63,352 nt of DNA from Paenibacillus sp. Soil766. GTDB taxonomy: Bacteria > Bacillota > Bacilli > Paenibacillales > NBRC-103111. The stretch lies in assembly GCF_001428105.1 (NCBI RefSeq), contig NZ_LMSJ01000012.1, forward strand, positions 1,438-64,789, in the 5' to 3' direction. The notes below the pieces were generated by a model. It did not search any database. It was not told the DNA's origin and saw only the letters and a program-made list of their open reading frames with translations. Positions 11,453 to 19,605 of this stretch are shown in pieces. Position numbers and translations under genes: made by a program. Numbering within the stretch: position 1 is the first letter of the stretch; each line of letters starts with the position of its first letter.

Positions 11453-12105
11453 AACGACCGCTTAAAGTACTATCAGCTTCACTAACCTTCATCTTGGCAG
11501 GTCAATTGCTGCTAGGAACGGTTCAAGCTGCGGAGACACCTAGTTCCAATGCAGGCTCATCTAAATTGGTGGAATGGTCGAACGAGGATGTTAAGGCCTA
11601 TTACGATCCGCAGGTGGACTGGAGCTTACCTATACCGTCTGATAAAGGCTTAGCTGCACCCACACCTACGCCAACACCGAGTACAACAGGTGGGAGCACG
11701 GCACCGATTATTGTGAATCAAGTGTCGGGCGGTGGATTTGGCTGGGATGATTTGCTTCTGTATCATCTGATTTTCAATACCGTAAGCCCTTATTCATCAA
11801 GCAGTTGGGGGAATAATCATCGCTCGTATTATTATCGATCTAATACACCTTATGTGAATAAATCGTATCAACCAAGCTCGTTTACGAATCGTTCAACGAC
11901 GAAGACACCAACAACTTCAAGCGGTAGTGGGACCTTTACTTCGAATTCGAATAAATCGTCAACTACCACTAAATCAAGCACATCTGGTTCCTCAGTTAGC
12001 GGCTCATCGACCAGTGGCTCCAAGTCAACATCAACCTCATCAGGCAGCATAGGTGGTAAATCAAGCGGTTTTAGCTCCTCCTCCAGCTCAAGCTCCGGAG
12101 GCTAA
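11449..12105 (+). CDS. Secreted Ser/Thr/Gly-rich protein
   Basis: The 218-residue product starts at a GTG that overlaps the previous stop. It has a clear signal peptide (KRPLKVLSASLTFILAGQLLL) with likely cleavage after VQA near residue 27. A Pro/Thr stretch follows, then a short ordered-looking segment around FGWDDLLLYHLIFNTVSPY. The C-terminal half is a low-complexity Ser/Thr/Gly tail ending in a Ser run and GG. The overall shape, secreted and disordered with a short conserved core next to a GSP-synthetase-like gene, recalls the DUF1190-type partners of such enzymes in enterobacteria. I cannot show homology. Confidence 0.7.
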   Translation: MKRPLKVLSASLTFILAGQLLLGTVQAAETPSSNAGSSKLVEWSNEDVKAYYDPQVDWSLPIPSDKGLAAPTPTPTPSTTGGSTAPIIVNQVSGGGFGWDDLLLYHLIFNTVSPYSSSSWGNNHRSYYYRSNTPYVNKSYQPSSFTNRSTTKTPTTSSGSGTFTSNSNKSSTTTKSSTSGSSVSGSSTSGSKSTSTSSGSIGGKSSGFSSSSSSSSGG

Positions 12106-12109
12106 TCGC

Positions 12110-13306
12110 ATGGGATTTGAAGTAATTGGAACACCAGCACCTGACAGAAATTCTCGTGTACTGCAACTAGCTGAACTTGGGTTTACGTGGGCTAACTTGG
12201 AGAATGAAGAGTACTGGATTGATCAGCTTGTGGTTATGCCTCACGAGGTTTATCAGGAACTTATTCAAGCTGCGACTGGACTTTGGCAGGTGTTTGATAA
12301 AGCTGCTCGTTACGTTTTTGGCAAAAGGGAGTTATATGCAGACTTATCGATACCAGATGTGCTATGGGATGGACTGGATCGGCTTGAACCGAATGCCGAA
12401 GGGTTCATAAGCCGTTATGCCAGATTTGATTTTACTGTCGATCAGACAGGCAACATTAAACTACTAGAATTAAACGCAGATACGCCAACAGGTTATGTAG
12501 AAGCCTCCATTGCGACTCCATGGCTTTGTGAGCAATATGGGTTGGAATCACCGAATGGGAGGATGAAGGAGCTTCTAAGGGACGCCTGGGAGATCGAGGC
12601 ACCTGATTACGCGGCATGTATAGCTTATGGTGTACATGCGGAAGACACAGGGACGATAGAAGCACTTGTTGCACATAGCGGAAGATCAATGACATGCGTG
12701 GACTGTTTGGATTTATGGATCGATGAAGGCGTCGTTAAGATTGGTGCGGATGGGATCATTCAGCGTATGTTTGCCTTATATCCGAAGGAGTGGATGGGGG
12801 TTGACGACGGGGGAGAAGCGTTGTCGTATTCAATCGAGGAGCAATTCGTTTATTTGTTCAATTCTTTACATGCTGTGATTTTACAATCCAAAGGTTTACA
12901 AGCATTGATCTGGGAACTTCATATAAGTCACTCAAAGTTATTTACGCAAGAGGAACATGACATCATTAAGACCTACATGCTGCCAACCTATATGGATCCT
13001 ATCCTAGGAGGTAACTACGTGTCCAAATCGATGTTTGGCCGCGAGGGTGGCTCTGTTGAATTATATAACGAGCATGGAGAGTTAGAATATAAGGATGAAG
13101 CGGGTTTCGATACTAGTGTGTTTTTCAAGCGTGTATATCAAGAACGGGCAGACCTGCCGCGGCTAACCTTCCAGCATAGTCAAAGCCATTTATTAACCGG
13201 TCTATTCGTATTGAATGGTACGCCTTGCGGGCTTTTAGGTAGAGCAGGCGGCATCATAACGGGAAATGCAAGTCAATTTGTGGCGATTGGAGTGAAAGCG
13301 CCTTGA
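12110..13306 (+). CDS. Glutathionylspermidine synthase-like ATP-grasp ligase
   Basis: The 398-residue product matches the synthetase domain of the glutathionylspermidine synthase family (YgiC/YjfC type), which forms amide bonds through an acyl-phosphate. Visible motifs are RYARFDFTVDQTGNIKLLELNADTPTG (about 91-117), YPKEWMG, and LGGNYVSKSMFGREGGSVELY near the C-terminus. It lacks the N-terminal CHAP amidase domain of the bifunctional E. coli GspSA, so it should only ligate. The start is the ATG with GGAGG nine bases upstream, four bases after the previous gene; a longer in-frame ATG would overlap it. The substrate is unknown, and YjfC-type relatives need not make glutathionylspermidine. Confidence 0.85.
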   Translation: MGFEVIGTPAPDRNSRVLQLAELGFTWANLENEEYWIDQLVVMPHEVYQELIQAATGLWQVFDKAARYVFGKRELYADLSIPDVLWDGLDRLEPNAEGFISRYARFDFTVDQTGNIKLLELNADTPTGYVEASIATPWLCEQYGLESPNGRMKELLRDAWEIEAPDYAACIAYGVHAEDTGTIEALVAHSGRSMTCVDCLDLWIDEGVVKIGADGIIQRMFALYPKEWMGVDDGGEALSYSIEEQFVYLFNSLHAVILQSKGLQALIWELHISHSKLFTQEEHDIIKTYMLPTYMDPILGGNYVSKSMFGREGGSVELYNEHGELEYKDEAGFDTSVFFKRVYQERADLPRLTFQHSQSHLLTGLFVLNGTPCGLLGRAGGIITGNASQFVAIGVKAP

Positions 13307-13953
13307 AACAAGGACGATTTATACTATTGGCAGTAGGACTTATCGGAGTTATCGTTATCATATGGCTGTTCAGCATGATATTTGATAAGAAGCCATCTGT
13401 CTTAAGCCAAACAACATCAGGCAACATATCATCGACATCGAATTATGCTCCTGGGGACGTACCGTGGGATTATCAAGTCCAACAAGTCAAGGTCGGTGAT
13501 CTCATCGATGGTGATATGGTGTTGTTGCCTAACAACGACCGGATGTCCAACGATCAGAATTTTGCCACTGGGGATAGTATCTGGGTATTGAGTTTCATGC
13601 AAGCCTCGATGAAAGTGGACAGTCAAGGGAAGAACGATGTTACTTTGTCGCAATGGAAACCCATCAAGTCCTTCAAAACCAAAGAAGAAGCAGACAAAGA
13701 TCTCGTGGAGCTAAAAGTGGAAATAAAGACGGATGTGAAATTGATCGGTGTTTATAAAACAGAGCTGGATAGCCAATTTAGATACTTTGCGGTCGTAGAG
13801 TTGCCAACTGGACAGAAGGTTAAGCAGCCGATTCCAGAAGAGAGATATAAAGCGTTTAAGGATAAAAAAGAAGTAAGTGTAGTCCTAGAGGAAGTACATG
13901 ATTATACAGATTTTGATCAATCGATGGCTAAATTTCGGGGGTGGGCAGAGTGA
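13303..13953 (+). CDS. Membrane-anchored protein of unknown family
   Basis: Translation likely begins at a TTG that overlaps the preceding stop (TTGA), with GGAG about eleven bases upstream. The 216-residue product has one N-terminal membrane segment (FILLAVGLIGVIVIIWLFSMIF). A soluble domain of about 185 residues follows, mixed beta/alpha by composition (VQQVKVGDLIDGDMVLLPN, FRYFAVVELPTGQKVKQPIP), and probably faces outside. No catalytic motif is evident. Its place between the ligase and the DUF350 gene, with overlaps at both ends, ties it to the same process. I do not recognise the family. Confidence 0.7.
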   Translation: MKQGRFILLAVGLIGVIVIIWLFSMIFDKKPSVLSQTTSGNISSTSNYAPGDVPWDYQVQQVKVGDLIDGDMVLLPNNDRMSNDQNFATGDSIWVLSFMQASMKVDSQGKNDVTLSQWKPIKSFKTKEEADKDLVELKVEIKTDVKLIGVYKTELDSQFRYFAVVELPTGQKVKQPIPEERYKAFKDKKEVSVVLEEVHDYTDFDQSMAKFRGWAE

Positions 13954-14339
13954 TTGTTGTGGATCTTATTATAAGTTTATTCGTCATTGTCTTGTTACAG
14001 TTTGCAGGGATGTACATCTTTAGTTTAATGACACCCTACCGAGATATGGAAGAAATCAATAACGGCAATGTGGCTGTGGGGATTACCATGGGAGGCAAGT
14101 TCGTAGCTACGGCTATCATTCTAGGCATCGCTGCCTATACGAACGCCTCCATCTGGCATATGAGTCTGTGGTTTGCGGTAGGGTACGCATGCTTAATAGC
14201 CTCATATTGGGTGTTCGATTGGTTAACCCCAGGTATGAAGCTATCAGACCAGCTTAAGGGAGGTAATGTGGCTGTAGGTACCCTTCTTGCTGCCGTGTAT
14301 ATTGGAATTGCAATTTCAGTAAGTAGTTTAATTATTTAA
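13950..14339 (+). CDS. DUF350 family four-TM membrane protein
   Basis: The 129-residue product has four hydrophobic segments in two repeated halves. Each half is marked by a GNVAVG motif (INNGNVAVGITMGGK and LKGGNVAVGTLLAAVYIG), which is the DUF350 (YjfL) signature. The GTG at 13950 overlaps the previous stop (GTGA); an in-frame GTG nine bases earlier is possible. DUF350 genes are known to neighbour YjfC-type ATP-grasp genes in enterobacteria and elsewhere, often in envelope-stress settings. This is the last gene of the five-gene operon. Its function is unproven. Confidence 0.85.
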   Translation: MIVVDLIISLFVIVLLQFAGMYIFSLMTPYRDMEEINNGNVAVGITMGGKFVATAIILGIAAYTNASIWHMSLWFAVGYACLIASYWVFDWLTPGMKLSDQLKGGNVAVGTLLAAVYIGIAISVSSLII

Positions 14340-14356
14340 TATACCTATGTATGAGA

Positions 14357-15406
14357 TTAGATCGCAATTTTCGTTATTTCTACATTTGCGAGCTGTGATA
14401 AATCCAAGAATTGATTGTTGATGTTGATGAGCGGTCGGAAGAAATCAGTAGGGTTCGTCATGATGATGATACCTTCGCGTCCGTCGCTCAAAGACACTTT
14501 CTTACCTATAAAGTTAGGAATCATGTTGCGTATGAACACTTGGGTGATCTTAGGATCTAACTCGCCGAAGCTCATGCGATGAAGCTCTTTAAGTACATAA
14601 AGCATGTCACGTCGCTGTTGATACACTCTGCTGGATATCATAGCGCTATAGATATCTGCGACCGCGACTATGCGTGAGTAAGAATGGATGTCCATGCCGA
14701 CTTTCCGTAGTGGATAGCCTGAACCATCCATACGCTCATGATGTTGAAGGGCAACAAGTGCGAGCGTTTCATCCTTTAATGACTTACGAATGATATCATA
14801 CCCATGAATCGTATGCTTCTGAACTTCCTCGAACTCTGCCTTGGTCAACTTGCTTGGTTTATTCAGAACATCCGGATGTATTCTACATTTCCCGATATCG
14901 TGCAAATATCCCGCTTTTCCGATAACTAAAGCATCCTTCTCGGACTTATTCATCCATTTGGCTAAGTAGTAGGATAGCATCCCAACTTGAACACTGTGCT
15001 GAAGGGTATAGTCATCTGTACTATGCAAAGATAGAAGAAGGGAGACAACATCCTTCTCTTCTTGAATGCTCTCAATTAGCGGATTGAAAGCGGATTCTAC
15101 AACATCATTGCGAAGAGATCCTCCGTCTTGTAAAGCTTCGAACATTTCTTTAATGCCCTGAGTTGCGTTGTTAAAAGAGGTTACCTGTAACCTATTAGCG
15201 TGTCTGGTTGGCGCTTCTTCTACGACTCTATCAATTTCAGTGCTTCTTGGAGCTATATCAACATAATCCACACTGTGGCGATTGAGCATTGAAATGTCTC
15301 CAGCATCGAGAACGGTTCCTGAGGATAGAAGATGAAGGCCAACTGCATTGTAGGAATCGGAAATTAATTTGTCACCAACGATAAGTTGAAGCACATGTAC
15401 ACGCAT
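14357..15406 (-). CDS. HD-GYP domain protein
   Basis: The 349-residue protein should hydrolyse cyclic di-GMP or a related cyclic dinucleotide. An N-terminal segment (about 1-75) resembles the DUF3391-type domain often fused to HD-GYP. The HD-GYP part holds LQHSVQVGMLSYYLAKWM, the metal motif LHDIGKCRIHPDVLNKPSKLT, and HHERMDGSGYP, the diagnostic GYP loop. I use the internal ATG at 15406, which follows GGAGAGGAG; a longer frame reaching 15463 would overlap the upstream gene. It lies 46 bases after the moeB-like gene. A second protein of the same layout is encoded at 20538. Confidence 0.88.
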   Translation of the reverse strand: MRVHVLQLIVGDKLISDSYNAVGLHLLSSGTVLDAGDISMLNRHSVDYVDIAPRSTEIDRVVEEAPTRHANRLQVTSFNNATQGIKEMFEALQDGGSLRNDVVESAFNPLIESIQEEKDVVSLLLSLHSTDDYTLQHSVQVGMLSYYLAKWMNKSEKDALVIGKAGYLHDIGKCRIHPDVLNKPSKLTKAEFEEVQKHTIHGYDIIRKSLKDETLALVALQHHERMDGSGYPLRKVGMDIHSYSRIVAVADIYSAMISSRVYQQRRDMLYVLKELHRMSFGELDPKITQVFIRNMIPNFIGKKVSLSDGREGIIIMTNPTDFFRPLININNQFLDLSQLANVEITKIAI

Positions 15407-15452
15407 ACAAGCTCCTCTCCAAGTCCTAGTATCAGATAGGTATATTGTAATA

Positions 15453-16517
15453 CTACATCCCAATATAACGACTGTAAAGACTTTTGGCTTGAATTAGGTC
15501 CTCAGTCCCTTGAATGAGTACACGACCGCCAGGGAATAGAATAATTTGAATATCCTCAGATGCGTGAAACTTTAAAAGAAAGCGGTTTTTCTCAACAAGG
15601 CCAAGCGGTTGCAGACGTTCCTCCCAGTATTCCAGAGGTTGAGTGCTTGGAATAATCGGATGAATTTGAACCGAGTTGCGCCCGCATAAGGATTGAATCG
15701 TATCACTTTCAATATGGGCATCTAAGTACTCATATTGCTTATGCGCACAAGCGGGACAATCCGACTTCTTAGCCCCAGAGACCCGTATTGCAGAGCTCTG
15801 ATTGAACCATAAGTCCCATTGCTGCATGCTGAGATTGAGCTGTTCTGTTGCGCCTACGAGTAACTTAAGTGCCTCAGTGGCTTGAAAAGAAGCGACAACA
15901 TGGATGATCCCCCCTATGACACCTGCAGTGTCACAAGTATCTGTGGTGCCCGCAGCCGGCGCTTGTGGGAAGAGGCAGCGCAAACAAGGTGTTCGTTCAG
16001 GGATAATCACCAGTGAGACACCCCGCGAAGCTACGGCACCGCCATAGATCCAAGGGATCCCTAATTTCATGCTGACATCGTTGAGCAGAAAACGAACGGC
16101 AAAGTTATCGGTGCCATCGAGAATCACATCGACATCATGAAGCAATTGTTCGGCATTCGTAGCGTTAAGATCACAGACATGAGGATCAATGAAGACATTG
16201 GAGTTAACTAGTTGAAGACGTTTCGCAGCGGCGATCGACTTGGGAATCGTTGCAGATGCATCCTCTTCATCGTACAGCATTTGTCTTTGCAGATTGCTCT
16301 TATCTACAAAATCACGATCAATAATCCGAACATATCCAACACCTGCTCGAACCATATGATTGGCCAGAACAGTGCCTAGAGCACCCATGCCAACAATAGC
16401 AACACGACCAAGACCAAGCTTGCGCTGACCCTCTAGGCCAATCGGGGGGAATAGCGTTTGTCTTGAATAACGTGGGTCAATATCTGAAGTAGTTTCTGTA
16501 TGTAAATGCGGGTCCAA
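15453..16517 (-). CDS. ThiF/MoeB-type adenylyltransferase (E1-like)
   Basis: This 354-residue enzyme should adenylate the C-terminal glycine of a ubiquitin-like sulfur carrier. It has the ATP-binding GMGALG (43-48), DRDFVDKSNLQRQ (68-79), the zinc pairs C178/C181 and C254/C257, and a candidate catalytic cysteine C195 in TDTCDTAGV. About 95 residues follow the second zinc pair. They are not an obvious rhodanese domain and hold no rhodanese CxxGxR loop. The MoaD-MoaE fusion just upstream makes MoaD the likely partner, so a MoeB role fits best. ThiF or a cysteine-biosynthesis E1 remain possible. Confidence 0.85.
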   Translation of the reverse strand: MDPHLHTETTSDIDPRYSRQTLFPPIGLEGQRKLGLGRVAIVGMGALGTVLANHMVRAGVGYVRIIDRDFVDKSNLQRQMLYDEEDASATIPKSIAAAKRLQLVNSNVFIDPHVCDLNATNAEQLLHDVDVILDGTDNFAVRFLLNDVSMKLGIPWIYGGAVASRGVSLVIIPERTPCLRCLFPQAPAAGTTDTCDTAGVIGGIIHVVASFQATEALKLLVGATEQLNLSMQQWDLWFNQSSAIRVSGAKKSDCPACAHKQYEYLDAHIESDTIQSLCGRNSVQIHPIIPSTQPLEYWEERLQPLGLVEKNRFLLKFHASEDIQIILFPGGRVLIQGTEDLIQAKSLYSRYIGM

Positions 16518-16539
16518 GTGAAGTCATCTCCATTTCAAA

Positions 16540-17244
16540 TCATTTATCAGCATTCGGTGTTTGTAGTGGATTCCAGGGTCCTGTTTGATTGCCTTTCCAT
16601 TCGGATCCATCCTCCCACATTTCTTTTTTCCAAATGGGAACGATTTGCTTCAATCGCTCAATGGCATACCGGCTGGCATCATAGCAATCAGGGCGGTGAG
16701 GAGAGGATACAGCGATCACGACACTTGCCTCAGCAATCGCAACCTTCCCCAACCGATGTGTGATGGCACATAAGGTACCAGGCCACTTGGCATCGATTTC
16801 TTCGCCGATGCTCGCCATCATTTTCAGGGCCATAGGGACATAAGCTTCATACTCTAATAGGACTGTTCGCTGCCCATATGTCATTTCTCGCGTCGTGCCG
16901 ATGAAGGCAAGTGAAGCGCCATGGTTGGGATGATTCACCTTTGATGTCACGGAAACGACATCAATCGTTGAATCGGTGATTTCATAGAGAGAAGGCTGTC
17001 CGCCTGAAACAGGCGGGATGAGTGCGAGCTCATCGGAGGCGGAAACCGTGTCCTGATTACCGGCATATGCTTGATTCTTGGCGAAAAAACATATGGAAAG
17101 CTGCGCGGAGGCAGCAGGATAATCAGTGATGATTTTATCCTTCAATTGGGCAATGGTTATCGAATCTTGATCGACTGTAATCGTTAGTACAGCAGTGCCG
17201 AATAGGTCTACAAGACCTGCGAAGAGTTGGATGTGTAAGTTCAA
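16540..17244 (-). CDS. MoaD-MoaE fusion, molybdopterin synthase
   Basis: Molybdopterin synthase inserts two sulfurs into precursor Z. Here both subunits lie in one 234-residue chain. Residues 1-82 are MoaD-like and end in the diagnostic Gly-Gly (PPVSGG, G81-G82). Residues from about 85 are MoaE-like with FIGTTREMTYGQRTV, HRLGKV, SSPHRPDCY and the active-site lysine region WKKEMWEDGSEWKG. I place the start at a TTG (17244) that follows AAGGAG by seven bases and gives a normal MoaD N-terminus; the open frame runs further but has no ribosome site. M. tuberculosis MoaX has the same order and is cleaved after the Gly-Gly, so processing is likely needed here too. Confidence 0.87.
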   Translation of the reverse strand: MNLHIQLFAGLVDLFGTAVLTITVDQDSITIAQLKDKIITDYPAASAQLSICFFAKNQAYAGNQDTVSASDELALIPPVSGGQPSLYEITDSTIDVVSVTSKVNHPNHGASLAFIGTTREMTYGQRTVLLEYEAYVPMALKMMASIGEEIDAKWPGTLCAITHRLGKVAIAEASVVIAVSSPHRPDCYDASRYAIERLKQIVPIWKKEMWEDGSEWKGNQTGPWNPLQTPNADK

Positions 17245-17368
17245 TTTGTTTCTCCTTGCGATAGATGTTAGAATCCCTTTCAGCATATCATATTTTGCCA
17301 TGATAATGGTATAATGGAGTGATTCTTTGGCAGGATATGGGATTTGAAATAGGGAAGGAGATCTAAGC

Positions 17369-17839
17369 ATGCAATCCAATTCACACATAGTAGTGTCTGA
17401 CTTACATAAGAACCAAGAAACCTTTACCGTAGATGAGATGGTCGCTTTAGCGGATCAGCGGTTGAACATTCAAGATCGCGTTCCGTCGGTGGAGGGGGAG
17501 GCATTTGATCTCAAATCATGGTACCAAAACTGGAACAACCAAGGGAAGCAGCGTACAGCTGAAGAGCCTACTCATGTAAGGGTGGAAGCGATAGATGAGT
17601 TCCAAGCGCTGATACCGTGGATTCAAGTGGATCAAGCTCTCTTCCTGTATGCACAAGAGGGACAACCACTTAAGAAAGGGTATCCTATTCGACTATACGT
17701 GCCAGATGGAAGCAGTGAGTGTCTTAACGTAAAAAGTATTGTAAAGGTATGGTTTTTGAACGATCCTGCTTTAGGTGAAGAAGCAACTTATGGGTTTAAG
17801 AACAAAGTAACCCTAGATGAGCTCAAATTCAAGAAATGA
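17369..17839 (+). CDS. Small protein with a possible molybdopterin-binding (SUOX-like) domain
   Basis: The 156-residue product has a hydrophilic N-terminal half. Its C-terminal half reads LFLYAQEGQPLKKGYPIRLYVPDG, then SSECLNVKSIVKVWFLND. That resembles the (N)GxPLpxxhGyPlRlvvP and GxxsVKWl blocks of the sulfite-oxidase fold. A cysteine (C118 in SSECLN) lies near where the fold places its ligand, but the full-length enzymes are much larger. The gene is divergent from the MoaD-MoaE fusion, which supports a molybdenum link. An AAGGAG site precedes the ATG and a TATAAT lies at 17308-17313. The family call is an inference from motif shape. Confidence 0.5.
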   Translation: MQSNSHIVVSDLHKNQETFTVDEMVALADQRLNIQDRVPSVEGEAFDLKSWYQNWNNQGKQRTAEEPTHVRVEAIDEFQALIPWIQVDQALFLYAQEGQPLKKGYPIRLYVPDGSSECLNVKSIVKVWFLNDPALGEEATYGFKNKVTLDELKFKK

Positions 17840-17907
17840 GGAAGCGGATACTTGCATAACATAGAGACATGCTAGGATCTACTTGATCATGAAGAGAGGT
17901 GAACGGG

Positions 17908-19362
17908 ATGTCGGCTCCCTTGCAACGGCTAGTTATTTTACATACGAATGATATACATAGCCATTTTGAACAAATGCCCAAAATAAGCGCCTATTTTGAT
18001 CGGGTCCGCCGCCTCTGGCCGCCAGATCAGGTATTGACACTTGATATTGGCGACCATATGGATCGGATGTTTCCAGAGACAGAAGGAACGAATGCGATCG
18101 CCAATTTAGAAATCATGAATGCCACGGGCTATGAAGCCATGGTTCTAGGCAATAATGAAGGCTTAACCTTCACACCGGACTGGCTCAGAGCTGTTGTACT
18201 AGAGCATGCGCAATTTCCGATTATTGGCAGTAATATTACGGATATCAACACGAAGGATACACCGGATTGGATGCTGCCGTCACTTACGCTTGAGAAATCA
18301 GGACTTCGTATCGGTTTGATTGGGGTCACGGCTGTTTATCAAGATTACTATGAGCTGCTAGGTTGGCATGTATTGGATCCCATGAAGGCTGTAAGCGCCC
18401 ATGTGAACCTATTACGTCCCAAGGTGGATATTCTAATTGTCATGTCACATTTGGGCCTTAGAACGGATCAACGAATGGCTGAAGAGCTAGACGGCATTGA
18501 CTTAATTCTTGGTGGTCACACCCATCATTTACTCGAAGAGCCGCTTCTAATCGGCGGCACGTATATTGGTGCGGCCGGCAAGTTCGGACAGTATGCCGGC
18601 CATATCGAGCTTGCTTACGACCCGGAGCAGCGCCGGATCGTAGAGCTGCACGGTCGCGTAATCCCGATGACGGACGCGAGCGAAGCAGACAGCAGCGTCA
18701 TCACGCTGCTGGAGCACTACCGCATCGCCAGCAGCGCCTCGCTGGCGGTGGAGGTGGCGCAGCTGAAGCAGCCGCTGCGCCTGGATTGGTACGGCGAATC
18801 CCCGCTCGGCAACTTGCTTGCCGCGGGTATTCGCCGCTGGACCAGCGCCGAGATCGGGCTGGTCAATAGCGGGCAGCTCCTTCAGGGCCTGAAGGAGGGG
18901 GGCTTGACCCGGGGCCGGTTGCTGGAAATCTGCCCCGGCCCGATCAATCCCTGCCGCATGGAACTCAGCGGCGCGGATATTCGGCAAGCGCTCGAAGAGT
19001 CGCTGCTTGACGAGTTCATGGAGAAGCCGATACGCGGCTACGGCTTCCGCGGGGAGGTGCTAGGCGTTCTCTGTGTGGACGGGATAACCGTCCAAGTCGA
19101 TGCCACGCGCCCTCCCTATGAGCGCATCGTCGCTGTGTATGTCGGCGAAGAATTGCTTGATCCAGAACGATTCTACCTCGTGGGAACGATCGATATGTTT
19201 ACATTCGGCTCAGGCTACTTATCGCTGAGCCGAGGCAAGCAGATCGTTTACATGCTGCCGGAATTTATCCGTGATGTGCTAGTCGATCAACTGCAAGATG
19301 AGGCTGCGATTGCAAGCAGCCACCACCTTCGGTTCACAGATGTTGTCAGACCCAGTCAATAA
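17908..19362 (+). CDS. 5'-nucleotidase/UDP-sugar hydrolase family metallophosphatase
   Basis: The 484-residue protein carries the N-terminal calcineurin-like metal motifs in order: ILHTNDIHSHFE, LDIGDHMDR, LGNNEGL, MSHLG and LGGHTHHL. A C-terminal 5'-nucleotidase substrate domain follows from about 270. No signal peptide is visible, as in the B. subtilis YunD group, so it is likely cytosolic and of uncertain substrate. The ATG at 17908 follows GAGAGGTGA. From about 18560 to 19140 the gene turns markedly G+C-rich and rich in CGC, GCC and CTG codons, then returns to normal within the same frame. Confidence 0.82.
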   Translation: MSAPLQRLVILHTNDIHSHFEQMPKISAYFDRVRRLWPPDQVLTLDIGDHMDRMFPETEGTNAIANLEIMNATGYEAMVLGNNEGLTFTPDWLRAVVLEHAQFPIIGSNITDINTKDTPDWMLPSLTLEKSGLRIGLIGVTAVYQDYYELLGWHVLDPMKAVSAHVNLLRPKVDILIVMSHLGLRTDQRMAEELDGIDLILGGHTHHLLEEPLLIGGTYIGAAGKFGQYAGHIELAYDPEQRRIVELHGRVIPMTDASEADSSVITLLEHYRIASSASLAVEVAQLKQPLRLDWYGESPLGNLLAAGIRRWTSAEIGLVNSGQLLQGLKEGGLTRGRLLEICPGPINPCRMELSGADIRQALEESLLDEFMEKPIRGYGFRGEVLGVLCVDGITVQVDATRPPYERIVAVYVGEELLDPERFYLVGTIDMFTFGSGYLSLSRGKQIVYMLPEFIRDVLVDQLQDEAAIASSHHLRFTDVVRPSQ

Positions 19363-19400
19363 CAGGTAGAATAAGAAATTGGAGCAAGATTTCTGATAGA

Positions 19401-19574
19401 GGTTGTTCAAAAAGTCCACTTTTGATCACGAAGTAGTGCATGAAACATACTCGACATCGAATATTGAATTCAGCCGGAACTTCTGGTGCTCACGTAGCTT
19501 TCACTACGCTCCGCTCCTGATTTCCTAGCTTCTTTCAATCTCCTCGATGCTGAAAACTGGATTTTTGAACACGC
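19401..19574. repeat. MITE-like palindromic intergenic element
   Basis: About 174 bp whose ends are inverted: TGTTCAAAAA near the left end recurs reversed as TTTTTGAACA at the right, each followed inwards by TCCA. An inner inverted pair, CATCGA-N2-ATTGAA-N3-AGC against its near reverse complement, lies further in. The centre has a CGTAG/CTACG tip. The whole could fold into one long imperfect hairpin. It has no coding capacity. From memory, elements of this kind are dispersed in Paenibacillus genomes, and the form suggests a non-autonomous transposable element. Confidence 0.75.
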
Positions 19575-19605
19575 AATAATAATTATCAGATTATAGGGGG
19601 CAATT

